This document shows, one piece after another, positions 36,084 through 45,831 of a DNA stretch of 64,000 nt. A model generated the notes under the pieces. The model was not told where the DNA came from and made no database searches. It saw only the letters and a program-made list of their open reading frames with translations. Position numbers and translations under genes: made by a program. Each line of letters begins with the position of its first letter. Positions within the stretch are counted from its first letter, which is position 1. Source of the DNA: Candidatus Melainabacteria bacterium (GTDB lineage: Bacteria; Cyanobacteriota; Vampirovibrionia; 2-02-FULL-35-15); assembly GCA_023250195.1 (NCBI GenBank), contig JAHFBF010000006.1, positions 62,001 to 126,000 of the forward strand, in the 5' to 3' direction.

Positions 36084-37208
36084 TCAGACAAACACACGTT
36101 TTATTGGATTTGCTGATTGCCGAACTGATCTAGGATCAATTAAAACAATTTCTCGCTTTTTGGTAAGTGCATTATCATAAAAACCTACCTGTCCTAAAGA
36201 GGGATCTGTGAATTCATATCCAAGTGAATTTAGATAGTCTTCAAAATCTGATAGTTCTTGTATAGTAGCAGTCATGTCAACTTCTGGTTGGATAAGATAT
36301 CCCCAGGTAGATTCCTTATGAGTAATAAATCCGCTTTCAAAGACAGGCGCATCAAATCCCCGATCATAAACAGGAGGTTTACCATTATAAATTTTAAATA
36401 TTCTTTTACCATCAATCCTGACTGATTCACACTCACCTGGAAACATTGGGGTAATACATTCATGCTGAATTGAATCTAATGCAGCAGGGTCACTTTCATA
36501 AGCACATGGTATGCCTCCATAAGTATCGGAGATACTTCCATATTCTTTTACAAGTGCAAGTATCTGAGCATTAGTTAGATCAGGAACTTTTATCTTTAAA
36601 AATCTTGGATCATTGGATTCAAGGTGTCTTTTTCTCATCAAAATTAATGTTGCTGCAGGAAGTGGAGTTTTTGAGGATATAAAAGGAATATTAAAACAAT
36701 GTTCAAAGTTCTGACCCCAATGAATCTCAGATGAATCAAAAAGAGAAGGACTGGTTACATACCAACCAGTTTCAAAACTATTGTATGGCGATATGGGAAT
36801 TACATTTGCAATTTTAATATGACGGTCTGAATAATTGATTATTGTCAGAACCTCAGTCCCTTGAGCGTCAAGTTTATGTTCTAAAATAATTCCTTCCATT
36901 TTCGTATCTGGAGAGATTCTGTCATTTGCAAGAAAGAACCTGCCATCACTACAAGTTTCAATAAAAATTGCTTCAGTAGGATTTAATGCACAAAATACTT
37001 CGCTAATGATTCGTTGTTCTTCAACAACATCATATGCCGTTGCTCCTTCTCCAAATTTACGAGAGATTTGTACCCTTGTTTTACCTGCAGCAGCTAATGA
37101 TGCACTGGTTTCCTGGGAAGTAGTAGTAGATGTAGGTGTTTTAGAAGAAATAACTTGCATTGGTTTTCTTCTTGTATTATCGGGGAGTTTTGGGGGATCT
37201 ATTTTCAT
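36084..37208 (-). CDS. Hypothetical protein with Ser/Thr-rich N-terminus
   Basis: A 374-residue soluble protein. The first 40 residues are Lys, Pro, Ser and Thr rich (SSKTPTSTTTSQETSASL) and probably disordered. The C-terminal part (LSDFEDYLNSLGYEF, then KKREIVLIDPRSV) vaguely recalls kinase-like folds where a DP-type motif closes the active site, but no Lys/Glu pair or HRD is identifiable, so I do not claim a kinase. No signal peptide. Function unknown. Confidence 0.6.
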   Translation of the reverse strand: MKIDPPKLPDNTRRKPMQVISSKTPTSTTTSQETSASLAAAGKTRVQISRKFGEGATAYDVVEEQRIISEVFCALNPTEAIFIETCSDGRFFLANDRISPDTKMEGIILEHKLDAQGTEVLTIINYSDRHIKIANVIPISPYNSFETGWYVTSPSLFDSSEIHWGQNFEHCFNIPFISSKTPLPAATLILMRKRHLESNDPRFLKIKVPDLTNAQILALVKEYGSISDTYGGIPCAYESDPAALDSIQHECITPMFPGECESVRIDGKRIFKIYNGKPPVYDRGFDAPVFESGFITHKESTWGYLIQPEVDMTATIQELSDFEDYLNSLGYEFTDPSLGQVGFYDNALTKKREIVLIDPRSVRQSANPIKRVFV

Positions 37209-37378
37209 TGAGTTTTAATCTTAGAGAAAGCTAACAATATAATTGTAAATTAAAGGCTGAGTTAAATTTGAAGAACTATTGCCACCCCCAGGAGAATCTT
37301 TAATCTTATTTTAATATTTAGCTATTGAATAGAAGCAATTAAAAATTCTTTTTTGTTGCTATTATAAAGCACAATTCG

Positions 37379-38074
37379 ATGAAAAAATTTATAATAATTA
37401 ATATACTTTTTTCTTTCTGTTTTTTATTTGTTGGCAGTGTAATAGCTCAGGACGCAACATTCAATGTGCCTCCTGCAGATGTAATGAAGAAAAGAGAAGT
37501 ATTTTTACAACATGAAAATCAATTTTCTGAACGCTTTGGTCTTTTTACAGATATTGCAAGGCTTGGAATTGGATACAATACAGAAGTTAACTTTATTTTC
37601 TCAGGGGTTGGAACTAATAATGTAGCAAATGAAGTTTTAAATATTGGTTTGAAAACAGCAATCCCTCTTCACAAAGATAGTAATACCAAGCTTACACTTG
37701 GACATCTTATTCCTGTTTCTTTAAGAGGAAATGGTGTTGGTGGAGATTCTTTTGCATTAATTAGTACTCAATTACCTGGAATAGGAACAAGAGTTTCATC
37801 TGGTATACGGATTGGTACTACCACGCTATTTGGAAGAGATATATTCTCTTATATAGCAGCAATACAGCATCCTCTTACTAAGAGAGTTGATATACTTCTT
37901 GATTGGCATTCGGGTAGGCACATTAATGGTTTGCTAATAGCAGGATTCCTTTATAAATTCAGTCCTTCATTCAGTGCAACATTTGGATATCAAGTACCAA
38001 ATAGCAAATATATTAATAGAAATATTATTGATGATGGTTTTGTAATAAAAGCTACAAAGGTTTTTAGCTTTTAA
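37379..38074 (+). CDS. Secreted beta-rich protein, possible outer-membrane barrel
   Basis: A 231-residue protein with a clean signal peptide (residues 1-23, ...FVGSVIAQD). The mature part alternates hydrophobic and polar residues in strands (TKLTLGHLIPVSLRG, ISTQLPGIGTRVSSGIRIG) and ends with a terminal Phe (KATKVFSF), features of small outer-membrane barrels. No known family is assigned. No ribosome-binding site is obvious upstream. Confidence 0.55.
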   Translation: MKKFIIINILFSFCFLFVGSVIAQDATFNVPPADVMKKREVFLQHENQFSERFGLFTDIARLGIGYNTEVNFIFSGVGTNNVANEVLNIGLKTAIPLHKDSNTKLTLGHLIPVSLRGNGVGGDSFALISTQLPGIGTRVSSGIRIGTTTLFGRDIFSYIAAIQHPLTKRVDILLDWHSGRHINGLLIAGFLYKFSPSFSATFGYQVPNSKYINRNIIDDGFVIKATKVFSF

Positions 38075-38421
38075 GTAATTAGCTCTCTTATTCAATTTTG
38101 TGGAAACTAGTAAACAAAATTCGCCATTCTTATAGCCCTGAGAACGACTTAAAAATAAAGAAATCTTCATATGGTTTTAGCTAAAAGAAAAAAGTAAGAA
38201 GTAATAATCTAGGGCTCTATCTCAGGGGATAAACTAATTTGCAAAATTATTAAAAAATCTTTATGGGTTTAACACTACAATACTTAAATTTTTGTAAAGC
38301 CATTTTTTAAGTACTATGAATAATAAATTTAATTGTTTATAATATTCTTACTAAATAATTAAATTCTTCAGGAGGAATGCCTTTTAGTGTTTAAGTAAGA
38401 TCTTAGTAGGAGGCCAAAACA
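38075..38421. other. Intergenic stretch
   Basis: AT-rich spacer of about 350 bp. No gene or RNA seen. It ends with two purine-rich Shine-Dalgarno-like tracts: AGGAGG followed after one base by a five-codon ATG frame, and TAGGAGG at 38408-38414, the one that serves the gene at 38422. Confidence 0.4.
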
Positions 38422-38952
38422 ATGAAAATTAAAAAAAATCATCTTTATTTCTTTCTTGTTTTTTCACTTTTATTTACTGTAAGCTTTCTAAATTTTGAAA
38501 ATGATAAAGCTCTTGGACAAACTTCAAGTAGCTCTGGTGGTAGCTCTGTAATATTGAGTGATAAATTTTCGGGTATTTGGTCAGCAAAGGTAAATAGAAC
38601 AGTTACTGTAAATGGTGTTGTAGTTCATGAAGGTACCCGTACTATTCATCTTAGATTATGTTCAAAGAATGGAGAAATAAAGGGCATTGTAGTTCACCCA
38701 GGATTTTTTACAAGAGCTCTTATAATTAGCCAGAATGTAATATCTGAGAATGAAGTAGAAGTAGGTGTTAAAGATAGAAGAGGAAGAACAGCAACATTAA
38801 GGCTCACTTCAGTAGGCGATCTTCAGTTGAATGGTTCCTTCTCAAATGGTGTTGACTTTCAATCTACAAAAAAATCTAATTTTCGTCTTTGTGAAGCATT
38901 TAGAAGATGTGACATAAACGATTTGTTTAACACCAAAGAGTTTGATAATTAG
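38422..38952 (+). CDS. Secreted hypothetical protein with TSSSSGG linker
   Basis: A 176-residue protein with a signal peptide (about residues 1-34) followed by GQTSSSSGGSSV, a linker also seen as NQTSSSSGS in the frameshifted gene at 48890. The mature part is a small beta domain (KFSGIWSAKVNRTVTVNG ... TLRLTSVGDLQLNGSF) with cysteines near 94, 162 and 168. AGGAGG 8 bases before the ATG is the best ribosome-binding site in this region. No family recognised. Confidence 0.65.
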   Translation: MKIKKNHLYFFLVFSLLFTVSFLNFENDKALGQTSSSSGGSSVILSDKFSGIWSAKVNRTVTVNGVVVHEGTRTIHLRLCSKNGEIKGIVVHPGFFTRALIISQNVISENEVEVGVKDRRGRTATLRLTSVGDLQLNGSFSNGVDFQSTKKSNFRLCEAFRRCDINDLFNTKEFDN

Positions 38953-39004
38953 CAATAGAATATTTTCTATCTAAGTAGTTACATCTTTTCTTGAGCTAAA
39001 ACGT

Positions 39005-39082
39005 GGGAGAGCTAGTTTCCGCCAAAGGCGGATCCGTCCTCCGGCGGAAACTATGTTTGCTACACTAATACACTACTTCTCT
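39005..39082 (+). repeat. Likely copy of the dispersed repeat with an inserted palindrome
   Basis: GGAGAGCTAG, then a palindrome with arms AGTTTCCGCC (39014-39023) and GGCGGAAACT (39043-39052), then ATGTTTGCTACACTAATACA resembling the repeat core ATGTTTCCCACGCTATTACA. Same order and orientation as the copy at 55977. It overlaps the stop codon of the 714-residue gene. Confidence 0.55.
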
Positions 39083-41204
39083 CAATTCGAACACACATTC
39101 TTGATTGTCTTAAAATTAAGTCTATAATTTCCCGGCCTCTTCTTTTAACACAGGCTTGAATTGTAGCTTCTATCCCTATTAAGTCATCGGTGTTAGGATT
39201 TCGTGGGATTTGTTTATCATCTAACCTAACAGGTCTATTATTTATTTTCGGTTGAAAATTCGGCTCTAATTTATCACCACCTACTCCATATAATCGTTGT
39301 TCTTGATTACTTCCATTTACTGGCAATGAATGTAAAGGATCCCATAAGTTTATTTGATCTATAAGTTGCCTTAAACATGAATCACTTTTATCAGATAGCA
39401 CTTCGTGTAAAGAATATATAGCGTTTCTAAGAGAGTTCATTCTAATTCTGTAATCAGGTCTTGAAATATAGTCTAATAGTTTTAAATCAGCGTCAGTAAA
39501 TTCTTTTTTGTGAAAGAAATCTCTAAGTGCATAAATTTCAGGTAGAGGTATATCATCTGAATCTGAATACCAATTAGCTCTAGGTCTTAGCCACATTTTC
39601 TCTGTATACAGAAAAAGCAACTCTTCATGATTTGGAATTACTATTTTTTTATCCAAGTGATCATATATTGCTTGAAGGTCTGATATTAATAATTGATATG
39701 CTTTTTCTCCTTCCATTGAGTTATCATTTAAGTAACCTAATATCCTAGGCATAGGATTTATGGGGTTACCTGCTATGCTTGTTCTTATATTCCTTCCTGC
39801 TAGAACCGAAAAGTATACATCTTGTTGCCTATTTTTAAGGATTGCAGTTTTATTAAAATCATGAAATCTTTGTACGTGGTCAGGTAAGTGTTTTTCTGGA
39901 GTATCAAGCTTGGCTACGGTTAATTTCCTACTTTTAGCTAAAGACATTCCTTTTCTTTCAGATAAAAACATATGGTCGCTTGTCCCTTCTACTTTCTCAA
40001 ACCCAAGAGCCTGATAAAAAGGTACTGAGCTTGGACGGGCTTTTAAAACTATGCGACCTGCCAAGCCTCTTCTAATACTCTCATCAATTGCAATTCTCAT
40101 TAATGCTGTACCAATACCTTTATACTGTTTTACTCCGGATAGTTCAGCACTGCTCTGTTCATCTTTACAATAGTTTCTTAGGTATTCAATTTGAAGTCCA
40201 TCACTAGTTTCGAGTAAACTTATTGAACCTATGGGTTCTTCCCCCACAAATATATAGTAGTAATCCCCTTCTTGAAAAATAGTAGCTTCAACAGTTTGTT
40301 CAGGCAAGCCAGAATTATTTTTTTCAATAAGAGAAACCTTACTACTAAAACGTCGTTTTTCAGAAGCAAACAAATTATCGTCAGCAGCTAAAGGCTGTAC
40401 AACAGAGTTTTGAGTTGAGATAGAAGATGGTTCTAATACATTTGTTTCTGCTTCAATTAAAATTGATTCAATTCTTGCAAGAAGTTCTGCCGCATCAAAT
40501 GTGCTAAATGGATTTGCAAATTCTTCATCCTGAACTCCAATAAAAGGCATTATCATATAAGCACCAGGAATCCTGCCACTAGTGTTTTGTGGTAATGGAG
40601 GATTGATTTCTTTCATTAGCGCTGTTAAATCTTCAATGATTTGTTTAAGCTGGATATCGCTGTTTGGTTCTATTGTAATAGTGACCTTCTGTTCCTCAGA
40701 CTCATTGTAATCTGGTGGTTTATCGAGTGCTTCTAAGGAGCTTATTGCTCTATGAGAAATCCCTCTGTTTTGAAGATAAATTAAAATTGCTGGAGTGTAA
40801 TTAATCCAATCATCTGAAGAATTCGCAATAATTTTTATTTTAAGTGGGTAGTCGCTTGATAAAGAACCTTTTAAAATGTTTTGTCCATTTAAATTCTCAT
40901 AAGAGATATTTTTAGGAAATATCTCTTCAAGATATGTTCTTTCTTTTTCCTTACGTCTTAATCTGGCTAAGCAAGCCGTATGTAAATGAGCTATTTCAGC
41001 AATGGTAAATTCAGGTTCTTTAGATGAAGAAGAGTTTATTGCACTTAATGGGTTATTACCTCTTGTACTGGAAGCAGAAAATGGAATTGAAACTATTGTC
41101 TCATTTGGAGGATTAGTAACAACTGGAGTTGGAGGTTCTAAGAGTACATTGCTTAGAGGGTTTAGAGGATTAGTAGCAGTTGGTCTGAGAGGATCTAAGC
41201 TCAT
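39060..41204 (-). CDS. Large protein with embedded GNAT acetyltransferase domain
   Basis: A 714-residue protein. The N-terminal 60 residues are Pro/Asn/Ser-rich and disordered. Residues about 120-225 form an unassigned alpha/beta domain. Residues about 285-415 are a GNAT domain: beta strands YYYIFVGEEPIGSISL, the acetyl-CoA loop QYKGIGTALM (360-369) and SVPFYQALGFEKVEG. The remaining 300 residues are unassigned and helical. No signal peptide. GNATs acetylate proteins, small molecules or toxins; nothing here indicates the substrate. The C-terminal codons and stop are made from a copy of the dispersed repeat. Confidence 0.65.
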   Translation of the reverse strand: MSLDPLRPTATNPLNPLSNVLLEPPTPVVTNPPNETIVSIPFSASSTRGNNPLSAINSSSSKEPEFTIAEIAHLHTACLARLRRKEKERTYLEEIFPKNISYENLNGQNILKGSLSSDYPLKIKIIANSSDDWINYTPAILIYLQNRGISHRAISSLEALDKPPDYNESEEQKVTITIEPNSDIQLKQIIEDLTALMKEINPPLPQNTSGRIPGAYMIMPFIGVQDEEFANPFSTFDAAELLARIESILIEAETNVLEPSSISTQNSVVQPLAADDNLFASEKRRFSSKVSLIEKNNSGLPEQTVEATIFQEGDYYYIFVGEEPIGSISLLETSDGLQIEYLRNYCKDEQSSAELSGVKQYKGIGTALMRIAIDESIRRGLAGRIVLKARPSSVPFYQALGFEKVEGTSDHMFLSERKGMSLAKSRKLTVAKLDTPEKHLPDHVQRFHDFNKTAILKNRQQDVYFSVLAGRNIRTSIAGNPINPMPRILGYLNDNSMEGEKAYQLLISDLQAIYDHLDKKIVIPNHEELLFLYTEKMWLRPRANWYSDSDDIPLPEIYALRDFFHKKEFTDADLKLLDYISRPDYRIRMNSLRNAIYSLHEVLSDKSDSCLRQLIDQINLWDPLHSLPVNGSNQEQRLYGVGGDKLEPNFQPKINNRPVRLDDKQIPRNPNTDDLIGIEATIQACVKRRGREIIDLILRQSRMCVRIERSSVLV

Positions 41205-41553
41205 AAAATATATTCTCTACTTAGAGTATGGGAAATTTTATTTAGAAGAGTCAAGCCTAAATCCTTAATGTAGAAACTAAAAGTGCAAAAATAAATAAAA
41301 TCTTAATGTTTAAAGTACTCAAGTGATTATTCTTGGACTAATTAAAAAAAACAATTTGCTGCTTTGCATTAAAACTTTGGAGACTCATCTGATTTTTGTT
41401 AACTTGGAGTTGAAAGCTGCTTGATAATCTGGGTTAAGGATTTAACCTGGGATTTCTTAACCAGAGCCAGGAATTATTAAAAAAACTTTTATTTTTTTTG
41501 ATTTATTTATATTTCTTGCTAGGTTTATTGTGTTTCTAAAATAGGACATATTT
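41205..41553. other. Intergenic stretch with a small hairpin
   Basis: No gene seen. GGTTAA-GGAT-TTAACC forms a 6-bp hairpin at 41432-41447. TTTGGAGAC and GTTGAAAGCTGCTTGA nearby resemble the ends of the dispersed repeat, possibly a decayed copy. Confidence 0.35.
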
Positions 41554-42528
41554 ATGATATTAAATACTTTACAAAGTCGTTTACCTACTTACGGTCATAG
41601 AAGTATACAAGGCCCTAGGAGTATTAAAAAGGTTGATGAACCTGTTTATGGGTTGTTAAAAAGTCTAGATGATTCTACTGTTAGATTTATCTCTGGTGTT
41701 GATGGACGTAACTTTGCACAAACTAATGCTGGCATTGGTGCAAATGAGTTTCATAATAGAGTAGCAGGATTTATAACAGATTGTAGAGGAGAAAAAGCTG
41801 AGTTTAGAGGTGGGTCTTTTCATAGACTTCTTGGACCAGATGTTGTAAGAATATATAATAGAAATCAAGATGTATATAAAGCTGAAGCTAAATATCCGAG
41901 AAGATTTGAATTAGTAAGAGATTATTTACCAAAGAAAGGCACAATGTTAGATTGGGGACTTGGTGATGGAGGGTTTGCCAGGTTTGTTCAGGATAGAACA
42001 GAGCTTAAAGTTGCAGGATGTGACGTAATTGACTGGAGGAGTGAAACAGCAAAGCAAATACCGTTTTATAGATTAGATTCTCATCTATCAGTTTTACCAA
42101 ACTGTAAAGATGAACAATTTGATACTGTTGTTTTAATGTATGTTCTGCATCATATAGATCCTCAAGATTTACCGCAAGTTCTGGAAGAAGTAATGAGAGT
42201 TTGCAGGCGTAATGTGATAATTGTTGAAGATATCTTTGGTGTTGAAAAAACAGATGCTATAAATTTATGTCCAATTTCCAGAGAATTTGCTGCCCTGCCT
42301 CATGATTCTCAATTACAAGTTATAAAAATGAGAGATTATCTTAGAAATATTGTTATGTTTGGAATAGAAGATATGAATATGCCATTTGAGTTTCAGCCAA
42401 TTGATCAATGGCATGGAATATTTTATAAACAAGGCTGGAAGATCGCAGATACAAAAGTTGTAGGTTTTAATTCAGCTGATTCCTGGTGTAATACTTCTTT
42501 TAATGCTGTATTTAATTTAAAAAAATAG
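41554..42528 (+). CDS. Class I SAM-dependent methyltransferase
   Basis: A 324-residue protein. Motif I MLDWGLGDGG (131-140) binds SAM; VAGCDVID (about 153-160) gives the ribose-binding acidic residue; FDTVVLMYVLHHID (about 187-200) is the post-II motif common in small-molecule methyltransferases. About 120 residues precede the Rossmann core and have no known motif. The substrate is not predictable. It is transcribed toward the convergent 682-residue gene. Confidence 0.85.
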   Translation: MILNTLQSRLPTYGHRSIQGPRSIKKVDEPVYGLLKSLDDSTVRFISGVDGRNFAQTNAGIGANEFHNRVAGFITDCRGEKAEFRGGSFHRLLGPDVVRIYNRNQDVYKAEAKYPRRFELVRDYLPKKGTMLDWGLGDGGFARFVQDRTELKVAGCDVIDWRSETAKQIPFYRLDSHLSVLPNCKDEQFDTVVLMYVLHHIDPQDLPQVLEEVMRVCRRNVIIVEDIFGVEKTDAINLCPISREFAALPHDSQLQVIKMRDYLRNIVMFGIEDMNMPFEFQPIDQWHGIFYKQGWKIADTKVVGFNSADSWCNTSFNAVFNLKK

Positions 42529-42544
42529 TTTGCTGTACTTGGTA

Positions 42545-44593
42545 TTAAGATTTAGTATCCAGTAAAATCATAGCTTTGTTAACCTGTTCGTTTACAACTC
42601 TGTTAAGTGGATTAGCCTCAGGAAGAAGAGCTAATAATTGCTTTCCTTTTGAGACTAATTCTTGAGCTGCATCTTTTGAGTTGGGATATGCTTTGAAAAG
42701 GTAGTAAGCATTCAGGAAATCAGAGCCATCTTTATAAAATCCTATTCTTATTTCATGGTAGTAAAGTTTATCCTTAAGTTGTGATAGAAGAGAAGATCCT
42801 GGATCATCAGCTGATATCTTTGCTATTTCATTTTCAAGTATCTTTGTCATATGCAAGTGTGTGAATCTTGTTACTTCTGCTGTTGTTGGATGAAAAGCAC
42901 ATAACAAAAGCCGTTCATCTGAAAGTGCTATGCCAAAGCTATTTGCAAGATCTAGTCCTGAAGTAAGTTTTTGTGTAAGCTCACTAACTGCACCGTTATT
43001 TTTTACACATTGGCAGGCAAAATCCTGAAGAGCTTCATTATCTTCTATTCTTGCTGCCTCTTGGAAAGTACTTGACAATTCCTCTTCTTTTTCAGATGCT
43101 ATAGATGCACCTTTTTTTATAAAATCAAGAAATTTTCTAAGCAAGATATCTACTTTAACGCTTGCTCCAATATGTGGAGATGATACCCCATGTTCATCAA
43201 GGATTAAATCAAATAATTTTGGACGGATTTGATTAACCTTTGCATCAGTTGGGCTAGGCTTAGAATCACTAAAATATTCTTCTAATGATTTTACAAACTC
43301 ATCAGTACATGCTTCAGGAAGATTTTTCTCTACGAAATCTGCAAACTTATTTCGAAGAGAAGGACTAAGCCAGGGAGAATCTGAAAATATTTTACCGTTT
43401 CTGATATTTTCAGTAACACCTTCACTATAGGCACTAATATGTTTTTCTTTGGGTAAAACATATTCAAACATTCTTTGATAATACAGAAGAGATCTCTGGT
43501 ATGTCTTTTCCAGGAATTCTTCTAGATTTTTGCAATCTGGTTTATACAAAGGAAACTCACAGTATAATTCATCACCCCTTGCTACAAAGTATTCAAACTT
43601 AACTATTCCCTGCGCAGTACCTTCCTGAGGGATTAATCTGCCTTCTTGTTTTCTCATTCCAATCATCATGCCAATTTCTTCTCCAAAACCTGTAGGGATA
43701 CCGCTTTGTTCGTCTACATAAATTCTTGGTCTTAAGAATCCTGGTATATGTAGACTAGGCCCTGCTCTATCAATTACTTCTGTTGCATATTGCTCCAACT
43801 GTTCTCTCTTTAGTGTTTGATAATTACATTGTCCATGTATTTCCTGAGCTAATTTTTCTCCTGCAATACATCTTGAAGGAACAGGCATTGCAAGTTTATC
43901 CAAGTATTCACTTTGACTAGAAATTTTTCTTACATCTACCTGCGGGGTCTCCGGTTGTTCTTTTGATTGTATTAAAGCAGGGCATTGTAATAAGTCTTTA
44001 GAATAAAGTTGTTTTAAAACGTCAGCAATAAAGGTTCCTGCAACTATAAGAGCAACTGCTTCTCCCCTATCGAGACTTAAGGTATCAAAAAATTCTCCAC
44101 GTGACTGTTTATATGAAACTGTTTCTGTTGCTACAGCAAGTTCTGGACTTGTTTCTTTTATTGCGTCTAAAAAAACCAGCACTTTTTCGATAGGAGTATC
44201 AACACAGTCAGCCAATGTTTCTGGATCTAACGTTTGGCATTTAAGAATAAATTCTGTTTCAGCATCTTTTAGACTAGCGGCTACACGTTTAATGGCATCT
44301 TCATATTGATCCGTAACTTTTGTAGGTTTTGTTGTTTGTTCTTGTTTGTCTTCTTTGGGATAGGCTAGATAATGTTTAACAGCTGCTATGCTGGAATTTG
44401 TAATCCTGTTTTTGCAAAAAAATAAATATACAGCATTTCCAGAAACCGGAGATATTTGTGCTGCTTGTAGCACAAGTTCTTTTGCTTCATGAAGATTTGT
44501 TTGCGAGTGCAAGGGCAAGGGCTGAAGCTTGCTTATATTTAAAGCAGCATGTTCTAATTTGTTTAATTCAACTATCAAATCTGGTAGGCTCAT
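42545..44593 (-). CDS. Large hypothetical protein
   Basis: I start it at ATG 44593 (MSLPDLIVELNKLE), 682 residues, 5 bp after the stop of the upstream 271-residue gene. The frame is open to a TTG at 44650, but that would overlap the upstream gene. The protein is mostly helical and acidic, with a Cys-containing region around residues 210-260 and a more globular middle. No signal peptide, membrane segment or known motif. It is probably translated together with the 271-residue gene. Confidence 0.6.
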   Translation of the reverse strand: MSLPDLIVELNKLEHAALNISKLQPLPLHSQTNLHEAKELVLQAAQISPVSGNAVYLFFCKNRITNSSIAAVKHYLAYPKEDKQEQTTKPTKVTDQYEDAIKRVAASLKDAETEFILKCQTLDPETLADCVDTPIEKVLVFLDAIKETSPELAVATETVSYKQSRGEFFDTLSLDRGEAVALIVAGTFIADVLKQLYSKDLLQCPALIQSKEQPETPQVDVRKISSQSEYLDKLAMPVPSRCIAGEKLAQEIHGQCNYQTLKREQLEQYATEVIDRAGPSLHIPGFLRPRIYVDEQSGIPTGFGEEIGMMIGMRKQEGRLIPQEGTAQGIVKFEYFVARGDELYCEFPLYKPDCKNLEEFLEKTYQRSLLYYQRMFEYVLPKEKHISAYSEGVTENIRNGKIFSDSPWLSPSLRNKFADFVEKNLPEACTDEFVKSLEEYFSDSKPSPTDAKVNQIRPKLFDLILDEHGVSSPHIGASVKVDILLRKFLDFIKKGASIASEKEEELSSTFQEAARIEDNEALQDFACQCVKNNGAVSELTQKLTSGLDLANSFGIALSDERLLLCAFHPTTAEVTRFTHLHMTKILENEIAKISADDPGSSLLSQLKDKLYYHEIRIGFYKDGSDFLNAYYLFKAYPNSKDAAQELVSKGKQLLALLPEANPLNRVVNEQVNKAMILLDTKS

Positions 44594-44598
44594 TGTAT

Positions 44599-45414
44599 CT
44601 ACTTTAGGAAGGCTTGCTGGGCTCGGTAAATTTGATTCAGCAGGAAGCAAGTATCTGTGTTTTTTAGTAAATTCACAAGTACAACACTTCCATTAAATAA
44701 TTGTCTTGCATTGTATTCAGATAAGGGTTTTTCTGCATCAAAGATGTTTCTTATTACTTGCGAGAGCTCGGGATCAACTTCTTCAGCATTTTTGCACAGT
44801 GTATCTATGTCAGTTCGTGGAGGCACATGACAAAATTCATCTCTTGTTGAACCATCTACATTGAGGAGTGTAATAGAAGCAAATGAAGAATGAGCTGTCT
44901 TGCTTGTGTGATCAATTAGGGCTTTAAAAAATTCTGTTTTTGTAACAAAGGAGTTAGGTGTGACACTAGGAGTTGGTGCATAATTTTTGAATCGACTGAT
45001 AAAAAGGATTGTTGAAGCAATATTTCCTTCAGAGGAAAGCTCTTTTGTAAAATCAACTATTGCATGAAGATATATATAATTAATATTTGGAAACCTCTCA
45101 ATTAATTTTCTTATCTCTTCTACAGTATGATCTGTTCTTTGAGCAGTTGTAATATCTTCTGTCTGAAAACGATGGTCTTCTTTAAACCAGTCTCTTTGAT
45201 TTATATGATGAGCATAACTTCTAAGTTCTGCCATTAGCTCAAAGTATGTATTAAGGTCTTCAGGTTTCAAAGGCGGAAGATTAGATGCAATAGCAGCTAT
45301 AATTTCTCCTTCAACTCCTTTTGGTTGTAGTGTAGAAGAAACATCTTCTCTTCTAGGGCCAATAGTTCTGCTTGTTTGACCGAGCCCATGATTAGGTATT
45401 CCATCAACAGTCAT
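44599..45414 (-). CDS. Hypothetical protein
   Basis: A 271-residue soluble protein, helical, with no recognised motif. It begins at ATG 45414 and ends 5 bp before the 682-residue gene, so the two form a small operon. Both have a similar opening layout (a Pro-rich leader, then helices starting LPPLKPEDL / SLPDLIVEL), hinting at related N-terminal domains, but the match is weak. Confidence 0.55.
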   Translation of the reverse strand: MTVDGIPNHGLGQTSRTIGPRREDVSSTLQPKGVEGEIIAAIASNLPPLKPEDLNTYFELMAELRSYAHHINQRDWFKEDHRFQTEDITTAQRTDHTVEEIRKLIERFPNINYIYLHAIVDFTKELSSEGNIASTILFISRFKNYAPTPSVTPNSFVTKTEFFKALIDHTSKTAHSSFASITLLNVDGSTRDEFCHVPPRTDIDTLCKNAEEVDPELSQVIRNIFDAEKPLSEYNARQLFNGSVVLVNLLKNTDTCFLLNQIYRAQQAFLK

Positions 45415-45831
45415 TTTGTACCATCCAAATCTTACAACGATAATATTAGGTGAATGTTGACTATTTATATAATTTCAAAATGAATATGAGCGCTATAAGT
45501 AGGATGAAATAGCAGATTAAATTTAAGTTAAATGACCAGTGTTAACCTGGGTTTGAGAGTTGCTTAGTCATTATTTCTCTCTTGTCAAATATTTAGAATA
45601 TTTTAAGAATCCCTACTTATATACATGCTTGATACAATGTTAAGTGCCTTTCTGCTTATAACCACTAAGGCACTATAAAACAAAAATATATCAAGTGCAC
45701 TTTTCAGTAAATTATTTAAGAAAGAAAAGTTTATTCAAAGATTCTTTTTTATGTAACTGCAGATTTGTGTTTTGATTAGTACTTTGTCTATTTCTATGTT
45801 TTTACTAATTGCAATAAATAAAGATTTTCCT
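45415..45831. other. Intergenic stretch between divergent genes
   Basis: AT-rich, about 400 bp. GTTAACCTGGGTTTGAGAGT and GCTTAG near 45540-45563 resemble the dispersed repeat core and may be a decayed copy. No gene or RNA seen. Confidence 0.35.

Noticed and set aside
36084-37208. Protein kinase assignment for the 374-residue protein
   Set aside because: Only a weak C-terminal resemblance; no glycine loop, Lys, HRD or DFG motif could be found.
38372-38393. Five-codon upstream ORF (MPFSV) as a leader peptide
   Set aside because: The AGGAGG is only one base from its ATG, too close for good initiation, and no attenuator structure follows.
42545-45414. Frameshifted single gene made of the 271- and 682-residue ORFs
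   Set aside because: The overlap disappears if the second ORF starts at ATG 44593, which leaves a normal 5-bp gap; no homology indicates a fusion.
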